From: Gammaproteobacteria bacterium | Lineage (GTDB): Bacteria > Pseudomonadota > Gammaproteobacteria > UBA6429 > Thiohalophilaceae | Assembly: GCA_029880855.1 (NCBI GenBank) | Contig: JAOUNS010000001.1 | Span: forward strand, 1 to 64,000 | Length of the DNA: 64,000 bases | Direction of reading: 5' to 3' | In this document: piece after piece, positions 27,181-37,915 of the stretch | Layout of the letters: every line of letters starts with the position of its first letter | Numbering within the stretch: the first letter of the stretch is position 1 | Position numbers and translations under genes: made by a program | The notes under the pieces: model-generated | What the model was told of the DNA's origin: nothing | What the model saw: the letters and a program-made list of their open reading frames with translations, nothing else | The model's database searches: none

Positions 27181-27532
27181 TCGCATTGTGCTCATCAGCA
27201 CTGTGACCGGATGGCTGTGCTGTGTGTTCCGGTTCATCGGGAATGGCCTTCACCTGATATTGCGGTTTGGGCTCTTCGTCTTCAAGTGTATATCTGTCCG
27301 GGTCCATGATACGTTTGATCTCATCCAGACCGGCCTCTCGTTCCAGGGCCTTGCGCAACTCTTCCTGACGCAATTCCCGATCGATATCGGTCTTGACCTG
27401 GGTGACAAAACGCCGGGTGCGTCCCACCCACATACCGGCCGTGCGCGCCACACCGGGCAGCTTGTCCGGTCCAATCACAACCAGAGCGACCACGCCGATC
27501 ACAATCAACTCCCAGAAGCCGACATCAAACAT
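27161..27532 (-). CDS. tatB: Sec-independent translocase subunit TatB
   Basis: 123 residues. An N-terminal membrane helix (FDVGFWELIVIGVVALVVIG) is followed by the family's Pro-Asp-Lys-Leu-Pro turn and an amphipathic helix, then a charged tail. TatB recognises Tat signal peptides together with TatC. It lies between tatA and tatC with the usual order. Confidence 0.95.
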   Translation of the reverse strand: MFDVGFWELIVIGVVALVVIGPDKLPGVARTAGMWVGRTRRFVTQVKTDIDRELRQEELRKALEREAGLDEIKRIMDPDRYTLEDEEPKPQYQVKAIPDEPEHTAQPSGHSADEHNANGKDKA

Positions 27533-27564
27533 GGCTTGTCATCCACTAAGGCGGCGTTAAACCG

Positions 27565-27780
27565 CTATGCCTTGTCTTTTTCCTGCGACTTGGTCACTTC
27601 ACCTTCGATGACCTTGCTTTCGGGCTGTTCAATTTTTTTCTCGTCTTCCTCTTTCATGGAACTGCGGAAACCCTTCACCGCGGCACCCAGATCAGAACCC
27701 ACATTACGCAGTCGTTTGGCGCCGAACAGGACCAACACAATCAACAGAATGACGACCAGTTGCCAGATACCAATACCCAT
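27565..27780 (-). CDS. tatA: Sec-independent translocase subunit TatA
   Basis: 71 residues. One N-terminal membrane helix ([20 protein letters not shown]) has the FGAKRLR hinge, followed by an amphipathic helix ([13 protein letters not shown]) and a charged tail. TatA oligomers form the translocation path for folded proteins. The cbb3 oxidase Rieske-free system here does not need it, but exported cofactor proteins would. Confidence 0.95.
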   Translation of the reverse strand: MGIGIWQLVVILLIVLVLFGAKRLRNVGSDLGAAVKGFRSSMKEEDEKKIEQPESKVIEGEVTKSQEKDKA

Positions 27781-27827
27781 TTGCTTACTCCACTTCGCTG
27801 TATTTAACGGAAACCCGACAGGGGTTC

Positions 27828-28166
27828 CTAACCAAAACCAGGCAGTTGTTTGCCGCCCAGTAAATGTATGTGCAGATGAAAAATCACCTGCCCGCCACCC
27901 TTGCCGGTGTTAATGATGGTACGAAACCCGTCGGTCAGTCCCTGCGCCGCCGCCAGTTTCGGCAAGGTGCGCAACATGTGTGCCATTAATGCATCATGTG
28001 TTTCGTCCAAATCATTCAGCCCGGCAACATGTGCACGCGGCACCATCAGCAGATGGACATCCGCCATGGGGTTGATGTCCCGAAACACCACCACCTGATC
28101 ATCTTCATAAACCCGATCTGACGGGATCTCCCCGGCAATGATCTTGCAGAACAGGCAATCATTCAT
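27828..28166 (-). CDS. hinT: HIT family nucleotide-binding hydrolase
   Basis: 112 residues. It begins [19 protein letters not shown] and ends with the histidine triad [10 protein letters not shown] near residues 94-103. It hydrolyses purine nucleoside phosphoramidates (HinT family); the physiological role is not settled. It lies between hisE and tatA, as in many gammaproteobacteria. Confidence 0.9.
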   Translation of the reverse strand: MNDCLFCKIIAGEIPSDRVYEDDQVVVFRDINPMADVHLLMVPRAHVAGLNDLDETHDALMAHMLRTLPKLAAAQGLTDGFRTIINTGKGGGQVIFHLHIHLLGGKQLPGFG

Positions 28167-28239
28167 ATTTTCTCCTCGCAGGAGTTTTCAAAATTGATGA
28201 GTGGAGGTGAGTCGATTTTTAACACCGTCTCAGCTTCAC

Positions 28240-28560
28240 TCACGAATTTTGACGGCCGGCCTTTTCTTCAATACCTGAAATACCAAAACGGCGGCCCAGC
28301 TCATTCAGCACATCATCCGGACCCAGACCCTGCTGGGCCAGCAACACCAGGGTATGAAACCAGAGATCGGCGGTTTCATAAATAATCTGTTCCCTGTTCC
28401 CGTCCTTGGCGGCCATCACAGTCTCGGTGGCCTCTTCGCCGATCTTTTTCAGGATCGCATCCAGCCCCTTGTCATAGAGCTTCGCCACATAGGAGCTGTC
28501 CGGAGATGCCCCCTTGCGCTCCTCCAGCACCTCAGCCAGTTGTGTCAGTATATCGCTCAT
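28240..28560 (-). CDS. hisE: Phosphoribosyl-ATP pyrophosphatase
   Basis: 106 residues, step 2 of histidine synthesis (PR-ATP to PR-AMP). MazG-like fold signatures are visible: [20 protein letters not shown] with the EExxE metal motif, then [19 protein letters not shown] separate gene from hisI, as is usual where HisI and HisE are not fused. Confidence 0.95.
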   Translation of the reverse strand: MSDILTQLAEVLEERKGASPDSSYVAKLYDKGLDAILKKIGEEATETVMAAKDGNREQIIYETADLWFHTLVLLAQQGLGPDDVLNELGRRFGISGIEEKAGRQNS

Positions 28561-28680
28561 TTTGTATTTTCATCATTCACGAATGGTGTTTCAGCGGCAC
28601 CATCGCTTTATTCAAATCATCGAGTCTAACGCCAAGTTACACACCCGGCTTTTTTATAACCTCAAAATCATATAGACAGG

Positions 28681-29067
28681 TTATTTATAAATTTCCTTCG
28701 GGTCTTTGACAACCGGCTCCACCGCCGTCCAGTTGCCGTCCTGCAGTTGTCGGAAAAAACAACTGCGTCTGCCGGTGTGACAGGCAATGCCACCCAGTTG
28801 TTCAACTTTCAGCAGAATCACATCATTATCACAGTCGAGGCGGATATCTTTCAACTGCTGCACATGGCCCGATTCCTCGCCCTTGCGCCACAATTTATGC
28901 CGCGAGCGGGACCAGTAGATGGCGCGTTGCTCCTGCACCGTCAGGGCCAGCGATTCCCGGTTCATCCAGGCAAACATCAGGATCTCGCCGGTCACATGAT
29001 CCTGCGCGATCACCGGTACCAGTCCGTCATCCGTCCACTTTATCTCATCCAGCCACTGTTCTGACAT
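28681..29067 (-). CDS. hisI: Phosphoribosyl-AMP cyclohydrolase
   Basis: 128 residues, step 3 of histidine synthesis. Family blocks: [38 protein letters not shown] and [20 protein letters not shown]. The three conserved Cys for zinc (C in DCDND, IACH and RSCFF) are present. About 120 bp separates it from hisE. Confidence 0.95.
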   Translation of the reverse strand: MSEQWLDEIKWTDDGLVPVIAQDHVTGEILMFAWMNRESLALTVQEQRAIYWSRSRHKLWRKGEESGHVQQLKDIRLDCDNDVILLKVEQLGGIACHTGRRSCFFRQLQDGNWTAVEPVVKDPKEIYK

Positions 29068-29147
29068 TACTTAAACCTTTTAACGCAAGAATGCCGCCGC
29101 ACAAAAAACCTCAAGAAAAGTGCACTTCGCGCCCTTGCATCGAGAAA

Positions 29148-29915
29148 TTACAATCTGACTTCTATCCCCGCCGCCGCCATGCGACGTTTGGCCTCTTCAA
29201 TGGTGTATTCACCAAAGTGAAAAATACTCGCGGCCAATACGGCATCCGCCTTGCCTTCCTTGACCCCTTCGCTGAGGTGATCCAGATTTCCCACCCCACC
29301 GGAGGCGATCACCGGGACATGTACCGCTTCGCTGATGGCGCGGGTCAGAGGCAGGTCAAAACCGATTTTGGTGCCATCCCGATCCATACTGGTCAACAGG
29401 ATCTCACCGGCGCCATAGTCGACCATTTTTATCGCCCACTCGATGGCATCAATACCGGTGGCCTTGCGCCCGCCGTGGGTAAAGATTTCCCATTTTGGCG
29501 GGTTGTCGCTGACCTGTTTGGCGTCGATGGCCACCACAATACACTGGGAGCCGAACTTCTCCGCCGCCTCTTTCACAAATTCCGGGTTGAACACCGCCGC
29601 CGTATTAATGGCGACCTTGTCGGCCCCGGCATTCAGCATGCGGCGAATATCCTCCACCTTGCGGATCCCGCCACCCACAGTCAACGGGATAAACACCTGA
29701 CCGGCCACTTCCTCCACCACATGCACCATGGTCTCACGGTTGTCAGAACTGGCGGTAATATCCAGAAAGGTGATCTCATCCGCCCCTTCCGTATCATAAC
29801 GTCGAGCGATCTCCACCGGATCACCCGCATCACGGATATCCACAAACTTCACACCCTTGACCACACGGCCGTTGTCCACATCCAGACAGGGAATAATTCG
29901 TTTAGCCAAACCCAT
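29148..29915 (-). CDS. hisF: Imidazole glycerol phosphate synthase, cyclase subunit
   Basis: 255 residues, TIM barrel. It uses ammonia from HisH to cyclise PRFAR to IGP and AICAR. Catalytic Asp in [15 protein letters not shown] (residue 12) and Asp in [15 protein letters not shown] (near 130) are present, as are the phosphate-binding glycine loops GGGIRKVED and ASGGVGNLD. The preceding gene, hisA, is separated from it by an inverted repeat. Confidence 0.96.
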   Translation of the reverse strand: MGLAKRIIPCLDVDNGRVVKGVKFVDIRDAGDPVEIARRYDTEGADEITFLDITASSDNRETMVHVVEEVAGQVFIPLTVGGGIRKVEDIRRMLNAGADKVAINTAAVFNPEFVKEAAEKFGSQCIVVAIDAKQVSDNPPKWEIFTHGGRKATGIDAIEWAIKMVDYGAGEILLTSMDRDGTKIGFDLPLTRAISEAVHVPVIASGGVGNLDHLSEGVKEGKADAVLAASIFHFGEYTIEEAKRRMAAAGIEVRL

Positions 29916-29936
29916 TATCTATTCCTGAAAACCCAA

Positions 29937-30021
29937 CACAGAGTCGCAAAGAACACCGAGATCGCAGAGATTTATCATAAAATCGTTTCTCTGTGGCCTC
30001 AGTGTCCTCTGTGTCTCTGCG
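29937..30021. repeat. Large imperfect inverted repeat between hisF and hisA
   Basis: Two 34-base arms (29937-29970 and 29988-30021) match in reverse complement at about 24 of 34 positions. Most differences are transitions, so GU pairs keep an RNA hairpin stable. The sequence is of the CGCAGAGA / AAAGAACACCGAG type, which in other genomes recurs between genes as a dispersed repeat. Any regulatory effect on the his run is unknown. Confidence 0.6.
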
Positions 30022-30025
30022 TTGA

Positions 30026-30763
30026 TCATTGAGTTAATTCATCCGCCAGTTTTTGTCCGGCGGCGAAGTCCAGTGTGCCTTCATAGATGGCGCGGCCGGT
30101 GATGGCGCCGATGATGCCTTCTTCCGCCACTTCACACAGGGCTCGCACATCATCCAGATTGGTGATCCCGCCGGAGGCGATGACCGGGATGTTGATGGCC
30201 TGGGCCAGTTTGACTGTGGCTTCAATATTCACACCGTTCATCATGCCGTCACGGCTGATGTCGGTATAGACAATGGCGGCCACGCCATCCTGTTCAAAAT
30301 GTTGCGCCATGTCGATTACATCGTGCTTGGAAAGTTTGGACCAGCCATCAATAGCCACCTTGCCGTCTTTGGCATCCAGACCAACAATGATATGGCCGGG
30401 GAATTCCAGGCAGATATCTTTGACAAAATGCGGCGCATTCACCGCTTTTGTGCCGATGATGACATATTCGACACCGGCATCCAGGTATGTCTGGATGGTG
30501 TCTTCATCACGGATACCACCGCCGACCTGGATCGGCAGATCGGGGTGGTTTTCGGCGATGGCTTTGATCACGGAGGCGTTCACGGGCTTGCCTTCAAAGG
30601 CGCCGTTCAGGTCCACCAGGTGCAGCCGCTTGGCGCCGGCTTCCACCCAACGGTCGGCCATAGCCACCGGGTCATCAGAAAATACAGTTGTGTCTTCCAT
30701 ACGACCCTGTTTCAGACGCACGCATTTGCCGTCTTTCAGGTCTATTGCAGGAATCAATAACAT
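30026..30763 (-). CDS. hisA: ProFAR isomerase
   Basis: 245 residues, TIM barrel; isomerises ProFAR to PRFAR in histidine synthesis. Catalytic Asp in [16 protein letters not shown] (residue 8) and Asp in [14 protein letters not shown] are present, with [10 protein letters not shown] and [10 protein letters not shown] as phosphate loops. It lies between hisH and hisF. Confidence 0.96.
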   Translation of the reverse strand: MLLIPAIDLKDGKCVRLKQGRMEDTTVFSDDPVAMADRWVEAGAKRLHLVDLNGAFEGKPVNASVIKAIAENHPDLPIQVGGGIRDEDTIQTYLDAGVEYVIIGTKAVNAPHFVKDICLEFPGHIIVGLDAKDGKVAIDGWSKLSKHDVIDMAQHFEQDGVAAIVYTDISRDGMMNGVNIEATVKLAQAINIPVIASGGITNLDDVRALCEVAEEGIIGAITGRAIYEGTLDFAAGQKLADELTQ

Positions 30764-30811
30764 GGCTGGTTTCTCTTGTTAGTGCTGATTGTTGGATTGT
30801 TGCTTGGTTTA

Positions 30812-31462
30812 TTATTTAACTGTTCCATCCCATTTCAGGAAATTGGCATACAGGCTCAGGCCGGCGTGTTGACTCTTCTCCGGATGGAACTGGGTGGCGA
30901 AGACATTATCCCGCGCCACGGCCGCTGTAAAGGAGATGCCATATTCACAGGCGGCGGCGATCAGGTCCGGGCCGGCCGGTTCCACATAGTAACTATGGAC
31001 GAAATAAAAGCGGCTGTCCTGCGCAATTCCCTGCCAGAGGGGGTGATCCATCACCTGGTGGACCTGATTCCAGCCCATATGGGGAACCTTGAGTCGTTCA
31101 CCGCTGCGGTTATCCCGCAGATCATCGCCAAAGAATTCCACCCGACCCGGCAGGATGCCCAGGCAGTCGGTGCCGTTGTTCTCCACACTGTGGTCCATCA
31201 GGGCCTGCATCCCGACACAAACCCCCAACAGGGGTTTGGTGAGAACGACTTCCCTGACCAGCTCATCAAAACCCAGGCGCCGGATCTCCGCCATGCAATC
31301 ACGAATCGCACCCACACCGGGGAGCACCACCCGATCCGCCTTGCGGACCACATCGGGGTCGCCGTTTACCATGACTTTTGTGCCGGTGCTGACCTTCTCC
31401 AGCGCCTTGGCGACGGAATGGAGGTTGCCCATACCGTAATCAATTACTGCTACCGTACTCAT
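30812..31462 (-). CDS. hisH: Imidazole glycerol phosphate synthase, glutaminase subunit
   Basis: 216 residues, class I glutamine amidotransferase. It releases ammonia for HisF. The nucleophile Cys is in [13 protein letters not shown], and the His-Glu pair in [11 protein letters not shown], so the triad is intact. It is followed by hisA in the same direction. Confidence 0.96.
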   Translation of the reverse strand: MSTVAVIDYGMGNLHSVAKALEKVSTGTKVMVNGDPDVVRKADRVVLPGVGAIRDCMAEIRRLGFDELVREVVLTKPLLGVCVGMQALMDHSVENNGTDCLGILPGRVEFFGDDLRDNRSGERLKVPHMGWNQVHQVMDHPLWQGIAQDSRFYFVHSYYVEPAGPDLIAAACEYGISFTAAVARDNVFATQFHPEKSQHAGLSLYANFLKWDGTVK

Positions 31463-31516
31463 CTCACTTGCTCAATCGGGAAATCGTTGTTGGAATGCTC
31501 AATCGGCGGTTTGCCC

Positions 31517-32110
31517 CTAGAGACTGCCTTTCGTTGAAGGCATCACGCCCGCCATACGTTCATCCGGCTCGATGGCCATGCGCAGGGCGCGACCAAAGGC
31601 CTTGAAAATAGTCTCGGCGATGTGGTGAGCGTTATTGCCGCGGATGGCGTCGATGTGCAGGGTCACCTTGGCGTGGTTGACGAAGCCCTGAAAAAATTCA
31701 TTGATCAGGTCGACATCAAAATCACCAATGCGGGCGCGGGTAAATGTCACGCCAAACTCCAGCCCCGGACGGCCGGAGAAATCGATCACGACCCGCGAGA
31801 GGGCTTCATCCAACGGGACATAGGCGTGGCCATAGCGACGGATCCCCTTCTTGTCGCCCAGCGCCTCGCTGAAGGCCTGGCCCAGGGTAATGCCAATGTC
31901 TTCCACCGTGTGGTGATCATCGATGTGGGTGTCACCGGAAGCCTTGATATCCAGGTCAATCAGGCCGTGGCGCGCCACCTGATCCAGCATGTGCTCCAGA
32001 AAAGGCACACCGGTATCAAAGTTACCATTGCCTGCCCCGTCCAGGTTGAGGCTGACCCCAATCTGGGTTTCCAGGGTATTTCGATTCACACTGGCGGTGC
32101 GTTGCGCCAT
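31517..32110 (-). CDS. hisB: Imidazoleglycerol-phosphate dehydratase
   Basis: 197 residues from ATG 32110 ([10 protein letters not shown]), the family's usual length; an upstream TTG at 32131 gives an unlikely 7-residue extension. It is the monofunctional enzyme, without the phosphatase domain. Metal-binding motifs [15 protein letters not shown] and [15 protein letters not shown] and the later [15 protein letters not shown] and [14 protein letters not shown] are all present. It is the first gene of the visible his run; an AT-rich intergenic region shared with fnr lies upstream. Confidence 0.95.
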   Translation of the reverse strand: MAQRTASVNRNTLETQIGVSLNLDGAGNGNFDTGVPFLEHMLDQVARHGLIDLDIKASGDTHIDDHHTVEDIGITLGQAFSEALGDKKGIRRYGHAYVPLDEALSRVVIDFSGRPGLEFGVTFTRARIGDFDVDLINEFFQGFVNHAKVTLHIDAIRGNNAHHIAETIFKAFGRALRMAIEPDERMAGVMPSTKGSL

Positions 32111-32327
32111 ATAACCAAGCTCCCAAGTCAAGAATAAACAAAATCAATCTAACACAGTCGTGAAACTGTGGCCATTATATATAGGAAAAGGCCTGTGAAT
32201 ACAGCGGAAAGCATTCGACAGCAATTTGTTTCCCCGAGGGGCTGTGTTTCGTGGCAAAAATGCTATAGATTTAGTATATGGTTAAGTGTTATTCACTTCG
32301 CAGGAACCCAGGAAAACAAGATCCCTC

Positions 32328-33104
32328 ATGAAAGATAACAACGTTATTGAACTCTCCGCCATCCGCACCACCTGCCAGAGCTGTGGTCTCTATCAACTCT
32401 GTCTGCCCATGGGGCTGGACCAGGGCGATATGGACAAGCTGGACAAGGTCATTAAACGGCAACGCAAAATTGAACGCGGCGATCACCTGTATCGCATGCG
32501 TGAATCCTTCACCACGGTTTATGCCCTGCGCAGCGGCTCCGTCAAGACCTACTCCACCATCGAAAACGGTCAGGAGCAGGTCACCGGTTTTCACCTGCCG
32601 GGCGAGTTACTCGGTCTGAATGCGGTCAGCACCAAATTCCATACCGACTCGGCCATCGCGCTGGAGACCAGCAGTGTCTGTGAGATCCCCTTTGATCGTC
32701 TGGAGAACCTGAGCCACGAGATCCCCTCCATGCACCATCACCTGCTGCATGTGATGAGCGAGGAAATCCAGCACGACCACTGCCAGCTGATGATGATCGC
32801 CAAGATGCCGGCCGAAGCGCGTCTGGCCCGTTTTCTGCTAAGCCTGTCATATCATTTTTCCCAACGCGGATTCTCGTCCACCAAGTTCAACCTCAGTATG
32901 TCACGCAATGATATCGCCAATCTGCTGGGGCTGGCGGTGGAGACGGTCAGTCGACTCTTCTCCCATTTCCAGGATGAAGGACTGCTTACTGTAGAGCGCA
33001 AATCCATCGAAATCCATGACATGGACGGCCTGATGAACGTCACCACCAAGTGCGCCAGCCACCCCTTGCCGGGCAAATCGCCCTCATCAGATTCATTGTC
33101 CTGA
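32328..33104 (+). CDS. fnr: FNR-type oxygen-responsive transcription regulator
   Basis: 258 residues from ATG 32328 (MKDNNVIELS); the frame is open upstream. The N-terminal CQSCGLYQLC gives three Cys, and a fourth lies in SSVCEIPF near residue 115. These are the four ligands of the [4Fe-4S] oxygen sensor of FNR. A cyclic-nucleotide-like beta domain follows, then a helix-turn-helix (MSRNDIANLLGLAVETVSRL) with the ETVSR recognition helix that reads TTGAT. A perfect FNR site sits in front of ccoN, 151 bp downstream, so it very likely activates the cbb3 operon when oxygen is low. Confidence 0.95.
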   Translation: MKDNNVIELSAIRTTCQSCGLYQLCLPMGLDQGDMDKLDKVIKRQRKIERGDHLYRMRESFTTVYALRSGSVKTYSTIENGQEQVTGFHLPGELLGLNAVSTKFHTDSAIALETSSVCEIPFDRLENLSHEIPSMHHHLLHVMSEEIQHDHCQLMMIAKMPAEARLARFLLSLSYHFSQRGFSSTKFNLSMSRNDIANLLGLAVETVSRLFSHFQDEGLLTVERKSIEIHDMDGLMNVTTKCASHPLPGKSPSSDSLS

Positions 33105-33254
33105 TTTTCTATCCGGTTGGATAACTTCATTCGCAGCGCCCACTCGGGCGCTGATTGCCTATACTTTCAAGAATTTGTCGCTGCATGCCGACAGACATTG
33201 CGCACTTTGCAATAACAAAACCTGATCTGTGTTAACTATTTCGAAGAATGCATC

Positions 33255-33268
33255 TTGATCTGGATCAA
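33255..33268 (+). promoter_or_regulatory. FNR binding site upstream of ccoN
   Basis: TTGAT-CTGG-ATCAA matches the FNR consensus perfectly on both halves. With a TATACA-like -10 at 33289-33294 the start would be near 33302, placing the box centre near -41, the class II activation position. The ATG of ccoN is at 33338. Confidence 0.9.
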
Positions 33269-33337
33269 GATCATCCGGGTTAAGGGTCTATACACTGCGA
33301 CCAGTTTTTATAACACGAATGAACCTGAGGGAATCCT

Positions 33338-34753
33338 ATGGAGAACCAGAATACCTACAACTACAAGGTCGTCCGCCAGTTTGCGGTAATGACAGTGATT
33401 TGGGGCATCGTCGGTATGCTCGTCGGTGTCATCATTGCCGCACAGCTGGTATGGCCCCAATTAAATTTTGACATGCCCTGGCTGAGCTACGGCCGGCTGC
33501 GGCCATTGCATACCAATGCGGTGATTTTCGCCTTTGGCGGTTCTGCGCTGTTCGCCACATCGTATTACGCCGTGCAGCGAACCTGCCAGGTACGTCTGTT
33601 CTCCGACAGGCTGGCCGCCTTCACCTTCTGGGGCTGGACCGTCATCATCCTGCTGGCCGCCATCACCCTGCCGCTGGGCCTGACCTCGGGCAAGGAATAC
33701 GCCGAGCTGGAATGGCCGATTGATATTCTCATCGCGGTGGTCTGGGTCAGCTATGCCGTGGTCTTCTTCGGCACCATCGTCAAGCGTCAGGTCAAGCACA
33801 TCTACGTGGCCAACTGGTTCTTCGGTGCGTTTATTATCACTGTCGCGGTGTTGCACATCGTCAACAGCGCCGCCCTGCCGGTGGGTTTGTTCAAGTCCTA
33901 TTCGGTATACGCGGGGACCATCGACGCCATGGTGCAGTGGTGGTATGGCCATAATGCGGTGGGCTTTTTCCTGACCGCCGGTTTCCTCGGCATCATGTAC
34001 TACTTTATTCCCAAGCAGGTGGGCGCCCCCATCTACTCGTACCGCCTGTCAGTGGTGCACTTCTGGGCCCTGATTTCCACCTACATGTGGGCCGGTCCGC
34101 ACCACTTGCAATTCACCGCCTTGCCGGACTGGGCACAATCACTGGGGATGATCTTCTCGCTGATTCTGATCGCGCCCTCCTGGGGCGGCATGATCAACGG
34201 CATCATGACCCTGTCAGGCGCCTGGCACAAACTGCGCTCCGACCCGATCCTGAAATTCCTGATCGTATCCCTGTCGTTCTACGGCATGTCCACCTTTGAA
34301 GGACCGATGATGTCCATCAAGACCGTGAATGCCCTGTCCCATTACACCGACTGGACCATCGGTCACGTACACTCCGGCGCTCTGGGCTGGGTGGGTCTGG
34401 TCTCCATCGGCGCCATTTACTTCCTGATCCCGAAAGTGTTCGGCAAGAGTGAAATGTATTCCACCAGGCTGATCGAAACCCACTTCTGGGTCGCCACCAT
34501 CGGTATCGTGCTGTATATCGTCGCCATGTGGATTGCCGGTGTGATGCAGGGGCTGATGTGGCGTGCCGTGAATGATGACGGCACCCTGACCTACAGTTTC
34601 GTGGAAGCCCTGAATGCCATGTATCCGTATTACATCGTGCGACTGCTGGGCGGTCTGCTCTACCTGTCAGGCATGTTCATCATGGCCTACAACGTCTGGA
34701 AAACCATCGCCGGCAGCAAGCCCGCCGCTGACGCTATTCCGCAAACGGCTTAA
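33338..34753 (+). CDS. ccoN: cbb3-type cytochrome c oxidase subunit I
   Basis: 471 residues, about twelve membrane segments. It is the catalytic subunit with low- and high-spin haem b and CuB; it reduces O2 at low concentration. Metal ligand motifs are seen: [47 protein letters not shown] and [14 protein letters not shown]. It starts an operon with ccoO, Q and P and sits behind an FNR box; GAGGGAATCCT gives the ribosome binding site. Confidence 0.98.
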   Translation: MENQNTYNYKVVRQFAVMTVIWGIVGMLVGVIIAAQLVWPQLNFDMPWLSYGRLRPLHTNAVIFAFGGSALFATSYYAVQRTCQVRLFSDRLAAFTFWGWTVIILLAAITLPLGLTSGKEYAELEWPIDILIAVVWVSYAVVFFGTIVKRQVKHIYVANWFFGAFIITVAVLHIVNSAALPVGLFKSYSVYAGTIDAMVQWWYGHNAVGFFLTAGFLGIMYYFIPKQVGAPIYSYRLSVVHFWALISTYMWAGPHHLQFTALPDWAQSLGMIFSLILIAPSWGGMINGIMTLSGAWHKLRSDPILKFLIVSLSFYGMSTFEGPMMSIKTVNALSHYTDWTIGHVHSGALGWVGLVSIGAIYFLIPKVFGKSEMYSTRLIETHFWVATIGIVLYIVAMWIAGVMQGLMWRAVNDDGTLTYSFVEALNAMYPYYIVRLLGGLLYLSGMFIMAYNVWKTIAGSKPAADAIPQTA

Positions 34754-34767
34754 GGGAGATCTGAAGA

Positions 34768-35376
34768 ATGAATCACGATAAAGTCGAAAAAAATATTGGT
34801 CTGATGGCTATTCTGATCGTGCTGGTCATCAGTGTCGGCGGGCTGGTTGAGATTGTGCCGCTGTTCTTTCTGAAGAGCACCACTGAGCCGGTAGCCGGTC
34901 TCAAGCCCTATACCGCCCTGCAACTGGAAGGTCGCGATGTCTATATCCGTGAAGGCTGCTATGTCTGCCATTCGCAGATGATCCGCCCCTTCCGTGCCGA
35001 GACCGAACGATACGGGCACTACTCAGTGGCCGGTGAGTTTGTTTATGACCATCCCTTCCAGTGGGGTTCAAAACGGACCGGCCCGGATCTGGCCCGGGTC
35101 GGCGGTCGTTATTCGGACGAATGGCATCGCGTCCACCTGATTAACCCCCGTGACGTGGTCCCGGAATCCAACATGCCCGGCTTCCCCTGGCTGGAGAAAA
35201 ATGTCCTGAATGAAAACAGGACACCGGCCAAGCTGAAAGCCATGCGCACACTCGGTGTGCCCTATACCGATGCAGACATCAACGGCGCTTCTCATGCCGT
35301 TAAGGGCAAGACGGAAATGGATGCCCTGATCGCCTATCTGCAGGGTCTGGGCACCAGCATCAAGAGCCGGAGGTAG
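34768..35376 (+). CDS. ccoO: cbb3-type cytochrome c oxidase subunit II
   Basis: 202 residues. One N-terminal membrane helix and a periplasmic monohaem cytochrome c domain with [12 protein letters not shown] (CxxCH). A distal Met is likely in PGFPW or the SNMPGF segment. It passes electrons from CcoP to CcoN. Confidence 0.98.
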   Translation: MNHDKVEKNIGLMAILIVLVISVGGLVEIVPLFFLKSTTEPVAGLKPYTALQLEGRDVYIREGCYVCHSQMIRPFRAETERYGHYSVAGEFVYDHPFQWGSKRTGPDLARVGGRYSDEWHRVHLINPRDVVPESNMPGFPWLEKNVLNENRTPAKLKAMRTLGVPYTDADINGASHAVKGKTEMDALIAYLQGLGTSIKSRR

Positions 35377-35378
35377 AC

Positions 35379-35555
35379 ATGGATATTCACGATATACGCG
35401 CCCTGTTTACCGTCATTATGTTTGTGATGTTCATCGGAATCGTGTTCTGGGCCTGGAGCAACAAACGCAGCCGGGCCTTTGACGAGGCGGCCAATTTGCC
35501 CCTCAACGAGCCAGAACAACCCCGCGTGGAGAAGAATAAGGAGGCACTCCAATGA
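35379..35555 (+). CDS. ccoQ: cbb3-type oxidase small subunit
   Basis: 58 residues, one membrane helix (LFTVIMFVMFIGIVFWAW) followed by a charged tail, the usual look of CcoQ/FixQ. It starts 2 bp after ccoO and overlaps the ccoP start by 4 bp (ATGA). It stabilises the oxidase complex. Confidence 0.92.
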   Translation: MDIHDIRALFTVIMFVMFIGIVFWAWSNKRSRAFDEAANLPLNEPEQPRVEKNKEALQ

Positions 35556-36442
35556 GTACCGGCTTAAGTATTTTTGTTATTGTGTTTACGCTTGCCAACA
35601 TCGTTGGTTGTTACTTCCTGATCAGATGGAGCGGTCAAAAACGCCAGGGTGAGGCGGCGGAAGGTCAGGTGACCGGTCATACCTGGGATGGTGACCTGCA
35701 GGAATATAACAACCCGCTGCCCCGCTGGTGGCTGTGGCTGTTCTATATCACCATCATTTTCAGTCTGGTCTATCTGGTGTTCTATCCCGGCGCCGGCAAC
35801 TTCCAGGGCGTACTGGGCTGGAGTCAGGAACAGCGCTACAACGATGAGATCAAGGCCGCCAATGCAGACTATGGCCCGATCTTCGCCGCCTACTCAAAAC
35901 AGTCGATCCAGGATCTGGCCAAAGACAAAAAGGCCATGCAGGCCGGTCAACGCCTGTTCCTCAACTACTGCGCCACCTGCCACGGTTCCGATGCCCGAGG
36001 TGCGAAGGGTTTCCCCAACCTGAGTGATACTGACTGGCTCTATGGCGGCAGCCCTGATGCCATCAAGACCAGCATCCTGAACGGCCGTAACGGCATCATG
36101 CCGCCCATGGGGGCCGCGCTGGGCGGTGCCGGTATCGATGAGGTAACAGCCTACGTGATGACCCTGAGCGGACGCGAAGCCGACCCCAACTTTGCGGAGG
36201 CCGGCAAGCAGCGCTTCCAGATCCTCTGCGCCAGTTGCCACGGCCAGGATGCCAAGGGTAATCCGGCGCTGGGTGCGGCCAATCTGACTGACGATATCTG
36301 GCTGCACGGCCGTTCCCGAGGCGCCATTGTGGAGACCATCACCAAGGGTCGGACCGGTGTCATGCCGCCGCATCGTGACTTCCTCGGAGAAGACAAGGCC
36401 CACCTGCTGGCGGCCTATGTCTACAGTCTGAGCAATAAATAA
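35552..36442 (+). CDS. ccoP: cbb3-type cytochrome c oxidase subunit III
   Basis: 296 residues. An N-terminal membrane helix and the second helix (PRWWLWLFYITIIFSLVYLV) precede two cytochrome c domains with CATCHGSD and CASCHGQD. It accepts electrons from periplasmic cytochromes. The ATG follows AAGGAGGCACTCC. Confidence 0.98.
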   Translation: MSTGLSIFVIVFTLANIVGCYFLIRWSGQKRQGEAAEGQVTGHTWDGDLQEYNNPLPRWWLWLFYITIIFSLVYLVFYPGAGNFQGVLGWSQEQRYNDEIKAANADYGPIFAAYSKQSIQDLAKDKKAMQAGQRLFLNYCATCHGSDARGAKGFPNLSDTDWLYGGSPDAIKTSILNGRNGIMPPMGAALGGAGIDEVTAYVMTLSGREADPNFAEAGKQRFQILCASCHGQDAKGNPALGAANLTDDIWLHGRSRGAIVETITKGRTGVMPPHRDFLGEDKAHLLAAYVYSLSNK

Positions 36443-36503
36443 CCATACCTGTTTGCCCCCGGCCCATTGCCGGGGGTCACCTGCCACCGGATAAAAGCAA
36501 GGC

Positions 36504-37901
36504 ATGAAGACATCAAGCAAGCAGCCCGCTGAGGGCGGCGGTGAATTTTACGAAAAGCACAAAAAGGTCTATCCACGCGAGGTCCATGGGTTGTTCGCCA
36601 CCCTGCGGGTGACCGGGGTGCTTACCCTGCTGGGACTTTACTATCTGCTCCCCTGGTTAAGCTGGGAGGGACATCAGGCCGTGCTGTTTGACCTGCCCGC
36701 CCGCAAGTTTTACATCTTCACTCTGACATTTTGGCCGCAGGATTTTATCTATCTGGCCGCCTTGTTGATCATCTCTGCGCTGGCATTGTTTTTCTTTACC
36801 ACCCTGGCCGGTCGTCTCTGGTGTGGCTATGCCTGTCCGCAGACCGTCTGGACCGAGGTGTTTCTCTGGATGGAACGCTGGTTTGAAGGGGATCGCAACA
36901 AACAGATCAAACTGGACAACGCCCCCATGGCCGGGGGCAAATTCCTGCGCAAGAGTGCCAAACACACTGTCTGGCTGCTGTTTTCCCTCTGGACCGGCTT
37001 TACCTTTGTCGGCTATTTCACCCCGATCACCGAACTGGGACAGGCAGTGCTTCAGTTTAATACCGGGCCGTGGGAGACCTTCTGGATCCTGTTCTATGGC
37101 TTCGCCACCTACGGCAACGCCGGCTGGATGCGGGAGCAGGTCTGTATCTACATGTGCCCTTATGCCCGTTTCCAAAGCGCCATGTTCGACAAGGATACCC
37201 TGCTGATTTCCTATGATGAACAGCGTGGCGAACCCCGTGGCTCACGCAAGCGCAGCGCCGATCCAAAAAATCTTGGGCTGGGCGACTGTGTAGACTGTAC
37301 CCTCTGCGTGCAGGTCTGTCCCACCGGGATCGATATCCGGGACGGTCTGCAATACCAGTGTATCGGTTGCGCCGCCTGTGTGGATGTGTGCAACGATGTG
37401 ATGGGCAAAATGAAATATGCGCCGGGCCTGATCCGCTATACCACGGAAAACGCCATGCAAGGTGTCCCCACCCGCATACTGCGTCCCAGGGTCACCATCT
37501 ACATTACCCTGCTGTGCGCCATCACAGCGGCCTTGATCTACAGCATGCTGATCCGCCTGCCGCTGGGTCTGGATGTGATCCGTGATCGCAACGCCCTCTA
37601 TCGTGAAACCAATGAAGGTTTGATCGAGAACATCTATATCCTGAAGATCATCAACATGGACAAACAAGCGCATGAGTATCACCTGACTGTCAGCGGTCTG
37701 GAAGGCGCCACGTTGTTGCTGGAAAAGACTGATCTCCTGATCGATGCAGGCAAGGTCGTTACCGTCCCGGCACGGATCCGGATTGATCCTGTGCATTTGA
37801 AAAAGATTGGCTATGATGTCTACTTCACCCTGACCGCCAAAGATAACAGTGCCTTGCATGTACGACAGAAAGGACGCTTTATCGGTCCCCTTAACCGCTG
37901 A
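36504..37901 (+). CDS. ccoG: Cytochrome oxidase accessory protein CcoG/RdxA/FixG
   Basis: 465 residues with several N-terminal membrane segments. Two cysteine clusters follow the family: CGYACPQTVWTEVF and then CVDCTLCVQVCPTG with CIGCAACVDVC, two [4Fe-4S] ferredoxin-type sites. It is needed for copper delivery and assembly of the cbb3 oxidase. The C-terminal about 120 residues form an Ig-like periplasmic domain, as is usual. Confidence 0.97.
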   Translation: MKTSSKQPAEGGGEFYEKHKKVYPREVHGLFATLRVTGVLTLLGLYYLLPWLSWEGHQAVLFDLPARKFYIFTLTFWPQDFIYLAALLIISALALFFFTTLAGRLWCGYACPQTVWTEVFLWMERWFEGDRNKQIKLDNAPMAGGKFLRKSAKHTVWLLFSLWTGFTFVGYFTPITELGQAVLQFNTGPWETFWILFYGFATYGNAGWMREQVCIYMCPYARFQSAMFDKDTLLISYDEQRGEPRGSRKRSADPKNLGLGDCVDCTLCVQVCPTGIDIRDGLQYQCIGCAACVDVCNDVMGKMKYAPGLIRYTTENAMQGVPTRILRPRVTIYITLLCAITAALIYSMLIRLPLGLDVIRDRNALYRETNEGLIENIYILKIINMDKQAHEYHLTVSGLEGATLLLEKTDLLIDAGKVVTVPARIRIDPVHLKKIGYDVYFTLTAKDNSALHVRQKGRFIGPLNR

Positions 37902-37915
37902 GAACAGAGAGCAAC

